DNA of 51,108 nt from Bryobacterales bacterium (GTDB lineage Bacteria; Acidobacteriota; Terriglobia; Bryobacterales; Bryobacteraceae). The position numbers were made by a program, and so were the translations under genes. The stretch is from assembly GCA_016789905.1 (NCBI GenBank), contig JAEUQC010000191.1, positions 1 through 51,108 of the forward strand, written 5' to 3'. Under the pieces are notes generated by a model. That model ran no database searches. It was not told the origin of the DNA and worked only from the letters and a program-made list of their open reading frames with translations. Shown piece by piece: positions 16,911 through 25,946 of the stretch (position 1 is its first letter; each line of letters starts with the position of its first letter).

Positions 16911-18101
16911 ATGGTTCCAGGACCACTCGTGACACTTCCGTCCCGCCGGCCCCTGCATATCGTCCTCGCCGCGTTCACTATCCTCCTTGCCGTCGTGCTG
17001 GTATTGAGCGCCGTCCGCACGTACCATTCGCTGGCCGATCAACGGGCGGTGTATCTCCGTGGTCGCGTTGCTACGCTGGCCGCGCATCTGGAGACTGTCG
17101 CCGAGGAGCACTGGCCCCGCGTGCTGGCCGAAGAGGAAGAGGCGTTGACTGGCTTTGCCGTACTCGATCGCCCGTCAAGCCCGGAATCGCTCGCGCCGCT
17201 TTGGGATGGCAGAGAGCTCTTTCGCACGGAAAGTGTCAACGCGGTCCCGCCTGTCTTCCGCGCGTATGTCCCCTTCCACAGCGGCGGGGGCTTGCGTGTG
17301 GCTCGAATCGACATCGCCGAATCGGCAGCGGATTTTCTTACCGCCCACGCCGGGCATCACCTTCTACTCGTCGTCCTCAGTGGTCTTTCCATCGTTCTCT
17401 TGACGGTGCTGACAGTTCGCGGAGCCGAACGGCTTGCCCGTGCTGAACGCCGTCAACTCGAATTGCAACATCTCGCCACGCTCGGCGAGATGTCCGCCAC
17501 TCTCGCTCACGAGATCCGCAATCCCCTCGGCACCATCAAGGGCTTTGTCCAATTATTGGCCGAAAAGCTCGACGGTGCGCATGCGTCGCTGCTGAGTCCG
17601 GTGCTATCGGAAACCTCGCGCCTGGAAGAACTAGTCCGTGACTTGCTGCTTTATGGTCGCCCGGCAGCACCCGCATTGCAACGCGTTCACGCCAGCAGAT
17701 TCGAAGAGTTCGTGCGCATCCACGCGCCCCAGGCAGTGACCTCCGTCGCCCCCTTGTCGCTGCAAACAGATCCCCAGTTGCTGGAACAGGTCCTTTTGAA
17801 CCTGTTGCGTAACGCCGCCGACGCCATTCGCGACCAGCCGGACGGTGTCATCCACTTCGAGGTCATCGGCGCCGGGGATTGCGCTGTGATTCGCATAGCC
17901 GACAACGGCCCCGGCATCCCGGAGGCGGTTCGTCAGCGGTTGTTTGAACCGTTCTACACCACAAAGGCCTCTGGAACCGGCTTAGGTTTGTCCGTTTCGA
18001 ACAAGTTGGTCGAGTCCCTCGGCGGCCACCTGACCATCGAGCCCCGCCCCAGCGGCGGTACCGTAGCCGAAATTCTACACCCCCTCCACCGTGATGCCTG
18101 A
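16911..18101 (+). CDS. Sensor histidine kinase, NtrB/ZraS-like
   Basis: A 396-aa membrane kinase. Two membrane segments (about 16-34 and 149-169) enclose a periplasmic sensor region of about 115 residues with no recognised domain. The HisKA domain has LATLGEMSATLAHEIRNPLG with the phosphoacceptor His at 200; the ATPase domain has the N box (NLLRNAADAI), DNGPGIP, FEPFYTTKASGTGLGLS. No HAMP or PAS domain is evident. The stop codon overlaps the start of the response-regulator gene, so kinase and regulator are a cognate pair. The signal is unknown; the secreted proteins encoded in front of it suggest an envelope or periplasmic metal or redox cue. It starts at ATG 16911, 18 bases after the preceding stop, with AAAGGAA upstream. 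Confidence 0.92.
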   Translation: MVPGPLVTLPSRRPLHIVLAAFTILLAVVLVLSAVRTYHSLADQRAVYLRGRVATLAAHLETVAEEHWPRVLAEEEEALTGFAVLDRPSSPESLAPLWDGRELFRTESVNAVPPVFRAYVPFHSGGGLRVARIDIAESAADFLTAHAGHHLLLVVLSGLSIVLLTVLTVRGAERLARAERRQLELQHLATLGEMSATLAHEIRNPLGTIKGFVQLLAEKLDGAHASLLSPVLSETSRLEELVRDLLLYGRPAAPALQRVHASRFEEFVRIHAPQAVTSVAPLSLQTDPQLLEQVLLNLLRNAADAIRDQPDGVIHFEVIGAGDCAVIRIADNGPGIPEAVRQRLFEPFYTTKASGTGLGLSVSNKLVESLGGHLTIEPRPSGGTVAEILHPLHRDA

Positions 18102-19440
18102 CACCGCACTCCCTTCCGAACACATATTGGTGGTCGACGACGACCCGGGCTTTCGCTCCCTCCTCGAAACAATACTTGCCGGGGAAGGCTATTCGGTGAC
18201 AACCGCCAACTCCGTCTCCACCGCGATTCTTACCTGCGGAAAACGGCAGTTCCAACTGGTGGTTTGCGATCTGAAACTGCCCGATGGCGATGGCTTATCC
18301 GTATTGCGCTGGAGCAAGGAGCACTCGCCCGCCACTCCCATCATCATGATCACCGGGTTCGGCACAGTGGCATCCGCAGTGGAAGCGATGAAACTTGGCG
18401 CGGAGGACTACATCGGCAAGCCTTTAAAGAGCCCGGAGGAACTTCGCCTTCTGGTTCGAAAAGCCTTGGACCAAAGCCAGATGCGGCAGGAGCGCGCATT
18501 GCTGCGCGAAGAAAGCGACGCCCGTTTTTCCTGCGGCGACATGATCGCCGGGCATCCTTCGATGACCGCGATCCTGGAACTCATTCGACGTGTAGCTCCA
18601 ACGCCCGCCACCGTGTTGATCACCGGTGAGAGCGGCACCGGCAAAGAAGTTATCGCGCGCTGTATTCACGCCAACAGTCCCCGCGCCGGCCGCGCCTTCG
18701 TCGCCGTGAATTGCGCCGCGCTCACCGCGTCCCTCATCGAAAGCGAATTGTTCGGACACGAAAAAGGCGCGTTCACCGGTGCCGCGGCCCAACACACCGG
18801 GCGCTTTGAGCGCGCCCACGGCGGCACACTTTTTCTGGACGAAATCGCCGAACTCGACGCCAACCTGCAGGCAAAACTCCTGCGCGTCTTGCAGGAAAGG
18901 TCGTTTGAACGCGTCGGCGGTTCACGCCTGATTACCGTCGACGTCCGGGTAATAGCGGCCACCAATCGCGACCTGCGGAAATCGGTGGCCGATGGCGTGT
19001 TCCGTGAGGACCTTTTCTACCGCCTCAATTTGTTCCCAATTGAAATCCCCGCGCTCCGCAACCGCACTTCGGACATCCCCGCCTTGGCTCGTTTCTTTCT
19101 CCGCCGCGCCGCGCGTGCGCTGAACAAAGCGGCGTTGACGCTTTCGCCCGAAGCGGAGGCGGTGCTGTCTACCTACGCCTGGCCCGGCAACGTTCGCGAA
19201 CTCCAGAACACGATGGAGCGCGTCGCGATTCTCTGCGATGGTTCCGTCGAGCCGGACGATCTGCCGGTCACCCCCGCCGGTCCTGCGCGCCCAGTCTTGT
19301 TTCGCGATATCGAACGCCAGGCCATTCTGAATGCGTTGCAGGCCAACGCCAACAACCGCACACGCACCGCACAGCAACTTGGCATCAGCCTTCGCACGCT
19401 GCAATATAGGCTCAAGGAATACGGCATCCAGGAAGGGTGA
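18094..19440 (+). CDS. Sigma-54-dependent response regulator, NtrC family
   Basis: A 448-aa activator. The receiver domain (about 10-125) has the acidic pair in VVDDDPGF, phosphoacceptor Asp 59 (VVCDLKLPDGDG), and Lys 109 (GKP). The AAA+ domain has Walker A GESGTGKE (178-185), the sigma-54 contact loop GAFTGA (225-230), Walker B GGTLFLDEI, and the arginine-finger region FREDLFYRLN. The C-terminal Fis-type helix-turn-helix is at ALQANANNRTRTAQQLGIS. All parts needed for RpoN activation are intact. ATG 18094 overlaps the kinase stop by eight bases; an in-frame GTG at 18091 is an alternative. It probably binds the GCGCA-N5-TGCGC dyads before its own operon and before the DUF2202 gene, giving positive autoregulation. 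Confidence 0.94.
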   Translation: MPDTALPSEHILVVDDDPGFRSLLETILAGEGYSVTTANSVSTAILTCGKRQFQLVVCDLKLPDGDGLSVLRWSKEHSPATPIIMITGFGTVASAVEAMKLGAEDYIGKPLKSPEELRLLVRKALDQSQMRQERALLREESDARFSCGDMIAGHPSMTAILELIRRVAPTPATVLITGESGTGKEVIARCIHANSPRAGRAFVAVNCAALTASLIESELFGHEKGAFTGAAAQHTGRFERAHGGTLFLDEIAELDANLQAKLLRVLQERSFERVGGSRLITVDVRVIAATNRDLRKSVADGVFREDLFYRLNLFPIEIPALRNRTSDIPALARFFLRRAARALNKAALTLSPEAEAVLSTYAWPGNVRELQNTMERVAILCDGSVEPDDLPVTPAGPARPVLFRDIERQAILNALQANANNRTRTAQQLGISLRTLQYRLKEYGIQEG

Positions 19441-19443
19441 CCC

Positions 19444-19478
19444 GCGCAAACTCTGCGCACCGCGCGCAATGCGTGCGC
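19444..19478 (+). promoter_or_regulatory. Paired upstream activator dyads, DUF2202 copy
   Basis: Two dyads: GCGCA-AACTC-TGCGC (19444-19458) and GCGCA-ATGCG-TGCGC (19464-19478), centres 20 bases apart, starting three bases after the regulator's stop codon. The outer centre is 72 bases and the inner 52 bases upstream of the -24 GG, as in the operon promoter (72 and 51). Confidence 0.8.
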
Positions 19479-19521
19479 GGCGCCGCCCGATACCGGATGA
19501 GCAGAATCAACAGTTTCCATT

Positions 19522-19537
19522 TGGCCGCTCGTGTGCA
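19522..19537 (+). promoter_or_regulatory. Sigma-54 promoter of the DUF2202 gene
   Basis: TGGCCGCTCGTGTGCA has GG at 19523-19524 and GC at 19535-19536, exactly the -24/-12 spacing. The core is less perfect than the operon promoter (CCGC for CACG). Predicted transcript start near 19548, which leaves a leader of about 37 bases. Confidence 0.75.
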
Positions 19538-19584
19538 CTTGTATCAGGCGAAGATACGAACGATCTTCACGAAAAGGAGCCCCC

Positions 19585-20145
19585 ATGAAAACCACACGCC
19601 TGTTCGTTCTCGCAGCCTTCGTGCTCACCCCAGCCTTCTCGCAGAACGGCCCCGGCCCGCGCGGACCGCAGAACCAGACCCCAGTAGCCGTTCTGCCCGC
19701 CACAGCGGAGGAGATACAGTCGCTTTCGTACATGCGCGAAGAGGAAAAGCTGGCCCGCGATGTCTATCGTTTCCTGTTCGCCCGCTGGAACTACGCGGCC
19801 TTCGATCGCATCGCCACCAGCGAACAGCAGCACTTCGCGACAATTGGCACACTACTGACGCGCTACAACATTCCTGACCCCGTTGCCGTCGATACCCCGG
19901 GTGTCTTTGCCCATCCGAAACTCGTCGCCCTCTACACCGAACTCACCGCAAAAGGGTCGCTCTCGCTTCGGGACGCGCTCGAAGTGGGAGTCTCGATCGA
20001 GAAGCTGGACATCGCGGATCTCACTGCCGCCAGCACCACCACAAAGCTCGACATCAAACGCGTCTACACCAATCTCATGCTCGCGTCATTCAACCATCTC
20101 GATGCCTTCGAGGCCGGCCTGGAACTCCTCGCGGCAGTGCAGTAA
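19585..20145 (+). CDS. Secreted DUF2202 ferritin-like protein
   Basis: A 186-aa protein with signal peptide MKTTRLFVLAAFVLTPAFSQ, a short Gly/Pro linker (NGPGPRGPQNQTP), then a four-helix DUF2202 domain, recognised by SYMREEEKLARDVYRFLF, ATSEQQHFATIGTLLTRYNIPDP and TYTxL-like VYTNLMLASFNHLDAFE. The spacing of Glu and His residues in REEEKLARD and SEQQHF suggests ferritin-like helices that could bind metal, but no function is established for the family. AAAAGGAG at 19572-19579 sets the start; the frame is open upstream to 19531 without meaning. It has its own sigma-54 promoter and belongs to the same regulon as the kinase-regulator operon. Confidence 0.87.
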   Translation: MKTTRLFVLAAFVLTPAFSQNGPGPRGPQNQTPVAVLPATAEEIQSLSYMREEEKLARDVYRFLFARWNYAAFDRIATSEQQHFATIGTLLTRYNIPDPVAVDTPGVFAHPKLVALYTELTAKGSLSLRDALEVGVSIEKLDIADLTAASTTTKLDIKRVYTNLMLASFNHLDAFEAGLELLAAVQ

Positions 20146-20171
20146 CAGGCTGTCGCGCCTTCCTTCCAGCT

Positions 20172-23100
20172 TCAGAAGGAATACTTCAACGCAAACTGAA
20201 TCTGTCGCAGTTGGCTGGTGGAGCGAATTCGTCCGAAACTCGCCGCCGGATTCGCTCCCTGGCTGCCCCACGCCGCCGATGGCCGCCCCCATGCCGGATG
20301 GTTCGGCGCATTAAACATCTCCATACGAAATTGTAGATTGTGGTTCTCCGTAATCCGGAAATCCTTCATCGTCGAAAAATCCAGATTCCACGTAGACGGC
20401 GCCCGCAAGTTATTCCGCGAACAGTTCCCGAACTCACCCGCCACCACATTGCGGAACGCCTCGCGCACAAAATAGCGATCGGCCGTGGGACTATCAGCAA
20501 CCGGATTCACCCCAGCCACACAGTGCAGCCGGTTCGAATGCGGGAAGCCCGCTCCCATTCCCGCCGAATCCCAGGACTCAGTCACAATCGACGTGCCGCT
20601 CTGCGCTTCGCCAATCGCGCTCACTTGCCATCCGCCAATCACTTCATTCACCACCCCTCCCACGTTTGCAAAGCGCTGGCCCTTTCCGAAAGGCAGAACA
20701 TACAGAATCGACGTCACAAACCGCTGCGGAATGTTGTAACCCGACGGGCCATAGTCACAGGATCGGCAGCGCTGATTCGCCAGCGTGAAATCCGCGCCTG
20801 TTCCGCGGATCGCGCTATTCTCGTCCAATGCGCGGGACCAGGTGTAGCTAAACATGCTCGTGAAATTTGAGCCATATCGTTGCGTGAACTTCGCGCTGAA
20901 CGCGTTGTAGTTCGCTATGCCATCCCCCGTCAGGTATTGAATCCCATGCCACTCCGGATACGGCTCCCGCAGGTCAAACGCCGTGATACCCGCCACCGGC
21001 GCGTTCGCGTTAATCAGAAACGCTACCTTGCGCGCCTGATTGCCCGTGTACCCCACCTCCAGCGTCGAGTTCTTTCCAATAGCGCGTTGGATGTTGAACA
21101 AATACTGCATCGAATACGTCGTTCGCAGGTTCGGATCGGCGCCCCAGGTCAGGCCGGGCACAAACGATACCGGCAATTGGCTCGTGTTGATGAAGTTCTG
21201 GAACGATAGCGTCGGCACCGCCTGCAGGTCGATCGCCGGGTTCGCCCGTCCGCCTGCCGCCCGGCTCATATCGAATATCGAATTCTTGCTCTCCTGCGAG
21301 AAAAACACGCCAAAACCCGTCCGAATGGACCAGTTCGCGTTCGGGCTGTAGGCTATGCCCAATCGTGGCGCGAAATTGTTGTAGTCCGTGCGGATCAACC
21401 GGTTGCCCAGCCGCCCGTCCCGAGCCAGTTGCACCGGCCCGCGGAACCGGAAGTCCAACCCCTCATAAAAGTCGCCATTTCCCGTTCGCACCAGCACCGG
21501 GTGCTTGTTCGCGTCCGGCTCCACCGGTGTGGACGGCAGCGGCTGCCGCAACTGGAAATTGGGCTGCAATCCAAAGTTATCCAGCATCGGCTGCGCCGTT
21601 TCCCAGCGAACGCCCCAATTCACCGTCAGCCGGGGATGCAGTTTCCACGTATCGTCCACATACATCCCCCACTCATGGTTGCGGAAATCGCCCTTTGCCA
21701 GCGCCACGGCACTCTCGATTACGCTTGGCGTTCCCAGCAATATGTCCGCGCCATTGTAGCCTCCAGCCAGCGTGTTCGGGTTGCCCGTAAACGCGCCGTT
21801 GAACGTGAACCGGCCCCGCGCGAACTCGTTGCCGATCTGCAGAAACTGGTTATACCGCCAGTCCCCGCCGAATCGAAACGTGTGCTTCCCCGCCACCCAG
21901 GAAAAGTTGTCCACCAGTTGGTAGACCTTGTTGTCAATGGAAAACGGTCCGTTCGCGTCGTTGCCGAAGCTGGAGAGCGTGCTGCCGGAAAGGCTTATGT
22001 TCGGAATCCCCCAGGAGTTCGGATCGCTAATCTTCACTGGCGTGCCAAGCTTCTCATTCGGGTTATCAATGCCCGAAAGCTCCTGACTGATGTTGTTGAA
22101 AATCGAGTTGTACCCAAACCGGAATTCGTTCACCTTCGAAGAGGAGAACACCCGCGTGTTCGCCAGCACCCACTGGCTGGCCTTCGTGTAAAGGATGGTC
22201 CCGTTCAGCTTGACACCCGGAGTAATGGTCAATTCGTCCGTCCAGCTATACCGGCCGAACCACTGGGACCGCGTCCCCTCATTGAAATCGATCCGTCCCG
22301 TGAACTGATCCTTATCCACCGGTGTTTTCGCCACAAACTGATAATTCCGGTTGGGCAGTCCAGTTTGCGGCAGGTTCGGCAGCGGTGCGAAACTCTCAAG
22401 CAAATACACGCCGCCCGGATTGAAGCGGCTCGTCGGAATTCGGTTTCCCGGGAAGGGAGTGGACGCCACCGTGAACCCGGTGCCCGTTGCATTCGGCGTG
22501 CGTACCCGCGTCGCCGGGTCTTGCAGCGACGTAGGCACAACCGAAAAATCGCCGGCCCGCATCTCTGGCGTCATCGTCGTAAAAAAGTTTGGAACGGACC
22601 GCCGGGACTTGAAACCCTCGTAGTTGGCCATGAAGAACAGCCGGTCTTTGCCATTGAACAGCTTGGGGATCCACACTGGCCCGGCCAGTGTGCCGCCGTA
22701 TTGATTCTGCCGGTATGGCGCCTTCAGCGGCGCGGTCTGCGTCGGGCTCTCCGGGTCTTTAAAAAAGTATGGCCGCGCGTCCAGCTTGTCGTTACGCAAA
22801 AATTCGAATAGTGCGCCGTGATACTGGTTGGACCCTCCCTTCGTCGACACGTTGATCTGCCCCGCCGCGCGTCCGAACTCTGCCGGATAAATTCCCGTTT
22901 GCACTTTGAACTCCTGCAACGCCTCCACACTCGGCAGCACAATATACAGGTTGAAATTCACGTCCGTGTTCGTAATCCCGTCCAATGTGTAGTTACTCCA
23001 CGCGGACCTCGCTCCGGCCACCGACATCGTAAGACTCGCACGCGTCCCGCCCTGCCGGCCCGCCGCCTGCGCCGCCTGATTGAACCCGTAGGTGACGTTC

Positions 23101-23585
23101 GGACTCAGCGCCACCAGACTAAAGAAATTCCGCCCGTTCAACGGTAATTCCGTAATCCGGCGTTGCTCCACCACCGTTCCGACCGTCGCGTTCTCCGTCG
23201 TAAGCAATTGCGCCGACGCGTTCACCTCCACCGTCTCGCTCACCTGCCCCACTTCCAGCCCGAAATCCACCCGCGCCGTCTGCTGCACCTGCAATTCCAC
23301 ACCCGTCCGCGACGAAACCTTGAACCCGGTCTTTTCCGCCTTCACATCGTAGATCCCCGGCACCAGCGCGGGAATGTTATAGATCCCCTCTTCGTTTGTG
23401 GTCACCGTGCGAATGCCGTTGGTGGCGGTGTTCCGCACGGTCACCGTCGCATCCGCAACGGCGGCGCCGGTCGTGTCTTTCACTTCCCCCGTCACCGTGC
23501 CCAACGTCTGCGCGGGTAGCGTCGCCACACTGAGAGTCGCCACCACCGCGGCCGCAAGTGTCAGTGCGTGAATCGGAAATCGCAT
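20172..23585 (-). CDS. Oar-type TonB-dependent receptor (4), paired with sulfatase
   Basis: A 1137-aa outer-membrane receptor. Signal peptide MRFPIHALTLAAAVVATLSV to about TLPAQ, carboxypeptidase-like domain (GEVKDTTGAAVADATVTVRN), plug-like region (ELPLNGRNFFSLVALSPNVT; STKGGSNQYHGALFEFLRND), and barrel ending FALKYSF. I chose ATG 23585 because a GGGGGA run lies nine bases ahead and the residues then form a clean signal; the frame is open to 23663. It lies 96 bases after the sulfatase gene on the same strand, so the two may form an operon that releases and takes up a sulfated carbohydrate, which is inference. It ends 26 bases from the convergent DUF2202 gene. Confidence 0.9.
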   Translation of the reverse strand: MRFPIHALTLAAAVVATLSVATLPAQTLGTVTGEVKDTTGAAVADATVTVRNTATNGIRTVTTNEEGIYNIPALVPGIYDVKAEKTGFKVSSRTGVELQVQQTARVDFGLEVGQVSETVEVNASAQLLTTENATVGTVVEQRRITELPLNGRNFFSLVALSPNVTYGFNQAAQAAGRQGGTRASLTMSVAGARSAWSNYTLDGITNTDVNFNLYIVLPSVEALQEFKVQTGIYPAEFGRAAGQINVSTKGGSNQYHGALFEFLRNDKLDARPYFFKDPESPTQTAPLKAPYRQNQYGGTLAGPVWIPKLFNGKDRLFFMANYEGFKSRRSVPNFFTTMTPEMRAGDFSVVPTSLQDPATRVRTPNATGTGFTVASTPFPGNRIPTSRFNPGGVYLLESFAPLPNLPQTGLPNRNYQFVAKTPVDKDQFTGRIDFNEGTRSQWFGRYSWTDELTITPGVKLNGTILYTKASQWVLANTRVFSSSKVNEFRFGYNSIFNNISQELSGIDNPNEKLGTPVKISDPNSWGIPNISLSGSTLSSFGNDANGPFSIDNKVYQLVDNFSWVAGKHTFRFGGDWRYNQFLQIGNEFARGRFTFNGAFTGNPNTLAGGYNGADILLGTPSVIESAVALAKGDFRNHEWGMYVDDTWKLHPRLTVNWGVRWETAQPMLDNFGLQPNFQLRQPLPSTPVEPDANKHPVLVRTGNGDFYEGLDFRFRGPVQLARDGRLGNRLIRTDYNNFAPRLGIAYSPNANWSIRTGFGVFFSQESKNSIFDMSRAAGGRANPAIDLQAVPTLSFQNFINTSQLPVSFVPGLTWGADPNLRTTYSMQYLFNIQRAIGKNSTLEVGYTGNQARKVAFLINANAPVAGITAFDLREPYPEWHGIQYLTGDGIANYNAFSAKFTQRYGSNFTSMFSYTWSRALDENSAIRGTGADFTLANQRCRSCDYGPSGYNIPQRFVTSILYVLPFGKGQRFANVGGVVNEVIGGWQVSAIGEAQSGTSIVTESWDSAGMGAGFPHSNRLHCVAGVNPVADSPTADRYFVREAFRNVVAGEFGNCSRNNLRAPSTWNLDFSTMKDFRITENHNLQFRMEMFNAPNHPAWGRPSAAWGSQGANPAASFGRIRSTSQLRQIQFALKYSF

Positions 23586-23681
23586 GGTTCCCATCCCCCG
23601 TTTCAGCTTCGAGCGTTGCAGGCGATTGCCGGCTTTCGTTCTCGATGCTGCGGATTCTATCACGCCTTGCTAATCCGTTAG

Positions 23682-25196
23682 CTACTCTGCTCCCGCCTCG
23701 CGCACGGCCGGCAAATGGCCCGCAATGCCCGCCTTGGTTCGTTTTAATTCGCCTATCGCCTTCGCCCGCATCCGGCGCAGCGTCGCCTGGAACAAAGGTT
23801 GCACCGCCAGGTTATTAAGTTCCTCCGGATCCTTGTCCAAGTCGTACAGCTCTTCCAGATCCGTTATCAGCGGCCGTATGTACTTCAGATTCTTTTCCCG
23901 GATCAGGATGTACCACGGCACGTTGTTATGCATCGCGCTCTTCCCATCCAGGCCTGGCAATATGTCGGCCCCAAACTTCTGCCCGGTCGCCATCATCATC
24001 GTCGTATGCGGCCATTCGGCTTTCGGGTTCTTTAACAGTGGCGTCAGGTCATGCCCATGAATCTCCCACGGCGGTCGGATTCCGGTGAACGCAAAAATAG
24101 TCGCTGGAATGTCCACACCGCTCACCGGCACTTCACACACCTGCTCTTCCGGAATGCGGCCCGGCATGGAGAACAGTAACGGCGACCGCACATTCGCGTC
24201 GTACCCGGCCACTTTCACGCCGCGAAATCCATGCTGCCCGAACGCCAATCCCTGATCGGATGTAAAGATCACCAGCGTGTTATTCCGCTGCCCCGTCTCC
24301 TCCAGCGCCGCCATCACTCGCCCCACCCCCTCGTCTATGGCAATCACTCCCTGATGATACTGGCGCACCCACTGGTTCAGCGTCTTGTCCCCGCTCACTG
24401 GGGTGCCGTCGGGCCCCTTCTTCCACTGGTTGATTTTCTGCGCCCACTCCGGCTTCGTCGCCCGCGGCGGATAGATATCTTTCGGCGTTTCAAAGTCGAT
24501 TCCGGCTAGTTCCTCCAAGTGTCGCTTGGCCGGCTGGTACGGGCTATGCACCGCGCCGTAGCAGAGCCACAGGTACCATGGCTTGCTCTTGTCCCGGCCC
24601 TCTCCCTGCAAAAATTCAATCGCCCAATCCGTGTATTGGTCAGTCGAATAGCGCTTCAGTATCTCGGTCTTTCCGCCATGATAAGTAATCGGCTGGTCGT
24701 AGTAATAGTTCTGGCTGGTCTCCGTATACTTCGGCCGGTTCCAGACGATCTGGTAATCCCAGTCGCGTCCAAATCCCGTATCGGTGCCCGTATGCCACTT
24801 GCCGATCTGCCCAGTGAAATACCCCTTTTGCCGGAATATCTTCGGCCAGAACGGGCACTTCTCCGCATCGTAGACGCACTGCGGATACGGCCCCTCCATC
24901 CGCATCGATTCGATCCCCGTCGTATGCCGCCCTGTCAACATCGTCGCCCGCGAAGGCATGCACCACGACCCGTTATACGCCGCCAGAAATCGCACCCCTT
25001 GCCTGGCCAGCCGGTCGATATTCGGCGTTTTCACCCACGGATACGCTTCTTTGTAGCAACTCAGCGTCCGGTAGGAATGGTCGTCGGTATAGATAAACAA
25101 TACGTTCGGCCGTTCGGGCGCGGCCGCTTGCGTGCTTGCCGCGGAGGCCAGCACGCCAAACATCTGGCGTCGGGAAAGTCTCGTCGGAGTTGCCAT
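23682..25196 (-). CDS. Tat-exported sulfatase (arylsulfatase family)
   Basis: A 504-aa type I sulfatase that should hydrolyse sulfate esters. The N-terminus LSRRQMFGVLASAAS is a twin-arginine signal. The metal-binding YTDDHS (36-41) and the signature CMPSRATMLTG, with Cys 79 as the residue converted to formylglycine, are present, as are GKWHTGTDTGFG and SDQGLAFGQHGFRG. It ends with the LYDLDKDPEELNNLA block usual in this family. A sulfatase-maturing enzyme is not in the window. Natural substrate unknown; plant or microbial sulfated glycans are plausible. It is followed on the same strand by an Oar-type receptor and diverges from an RraA-family gene. The start at 25196 lacks a clear ribosome-binding site. 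Confidence 0.93.
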   Translation of the reverse strand: MATPTRLSRRQMFGVLASAASTQAAAPERPNVLFIYTDDHSYRTLSCYKEAYPWVKTPNIDRLARQGVRFLAAYNGSWCMPSRATMLTGRHTTGIESMRMEGPYPQCVYDAEKCPFWPKIFRQKGYFTGQIGKWHTGTDTGFGRDWDYQIVWNRPKYTETSQNYYYDQPITYHGGKTEILKRYSTDQYTDWAIEFLQGEGRDKSKPWYLWLCYGAVHSPYQPAKRHLEELAGIDFETPKDIYPPRATKPEWAQKINQWKKGPDGTPVSGDKTLNQWVRQYHQGVIAIDEGVGRVMAALEETGQRNNTLVIFTSDQGLAFGQHGFRGVKVAGYDANVRSPLLFSMPGRIPEEQVCEVPVSGVDIPATIFAFTGIRPPWEIHGHDLTPLLKNPKAEWPHTTMMMATGQKFGADILPGLDGKSAMHNNVPWYILIREKNLKYIRPLITDLEELYDLDKDPEELNNLAVQPLFQATLRRMRAKAIGELKRTKAGIAGHLPAVREAGAE

Positions 25197-25247
25197 AGCG
25201 TCAGCGCAATTCTAACAGCATCGCAATCCTTCTATTCACGGAGTAGC

Positions 25248-25934
25248 ATGGGGCCAGAAGGGTACATCAGTATGGACGCATCCGCTCTGTCCGGCATCTG
25301 TTCTCGCTACCTCCATCTCTACACCGGCGCCATCGCCGATATCCTCGACAAGGCAGGCCACCGGCACCAGGTTCTGCCCCGCACCATCACTGCCTCGACA
25401 TCTGTCAATCGCTTGGCTGGCCTCGCCTTCACCGGCCAAGGCTACCCCGCCGCCAGCGCCGCCGATGACGACACCCAGACACGCCTCCACATGCTCGACA
25501 GCATCACCCCGGGCTCCATCTCCGTCTGGGCCTGCGGCGGCAGCGTCAATTGCGCGCACTGGGGAGAAATGATGTCCACAGCCGCCAGCCAGCGCGGTTG
25601 CACCGGCGCCGTGCTCGATGGCGGCGTCCGCGATATGGATCTCATCAACGCCATGCGCTATCCCGTCTTTGCTAACTTTCGCTGCGCAGCCAGTTCCGTC
25701 GGCCGCTGGAACATCAAGGAGTTCCAAACAACAATCAAAATCGGCGAAACCGTGATTCACCCCAACGATTTTGTCTTCGGCGACATCGATGGCGTCGTCA
25801 TCGTACCGCAAAGCATGATCCTCGACGTTCTCACCGCCGCCGAAGACATCAATCGCAGGGAAACCGCTATGAGGGACGAACTGCGCAGAGGCGTATCGGT
25901 GAAGGACGCCTTCGCCAAATACGGCTCGCTCTGA
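25248..25934 (+). CDS. RraA-family protein (putative aldolase/regulator)
   Basis: A 228-aa member of the RraA / HMG-aldolase-like family, whose members either inhibit ribonuclease E or act as metal-dependent oxo-acid aldolases or decarboxylases. It shows GAIADILDKAG near the N-terminus and GCTGAVLDGGVRDMDLINAMRYPVFA with the conserved Gly and Arg-Asp pair of the active site, then NDFVFGDIDGVVIVP. Standalone members next to catabolic genes are usually enzymes, so a role in sugar or aromatic acid breakdown beside the divergent sulfatase is more likely than RNase E control. GGAG at 25240-25243 serves ATG 25248; ATG 25272 is an alternative with GAAGGG ahead. The frame is open far upstream antisense to the sulfatase and is not coding there. 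Confidence 0.85.
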   Translation: MGPEGYISMDASALSGICSRYLHLYTGAIADILDKAGHRHQVLPRTITASTSVNRLAGLAFTGQGYPAASAADDDTQTRLHMLDSITPGSISVWACGGSVNCAHWGEMMSTAASQRGCTGAVLDGGVRDMDLINAMRYPVFANFRCAASSVGRWNIKEFQTTIKIGETVIHPNDFVFGDIDGVVIVPQSMILDVLTAAEDINRRETAMRDELRRGVSVKDAFAKYGSL

Positions 25935-25946
25935 CCAACGCGCCCG

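Noticed and set aside
19506..19520. AATCAACAGTTTC as an IHF site in the DUF2202 promoter
   Set aside because: It misses the last consensus base and no equivalent is evident at the operon promoter.
20160..20181. TTCCTTC/GAAGGAA hairpin between the DUF2202 and receptor genes as a bidirectional terminator
   Set aside because: The stem is only 7 bp, includes the receptor's last codons, and has no T tract on either side.
24519..25247. N-terminal extension of the RraA-family gene
   Set aside because: Antisense to the sulfatase and rich in Arg/Leu; the conserved RraA sequence begins only after 25248.
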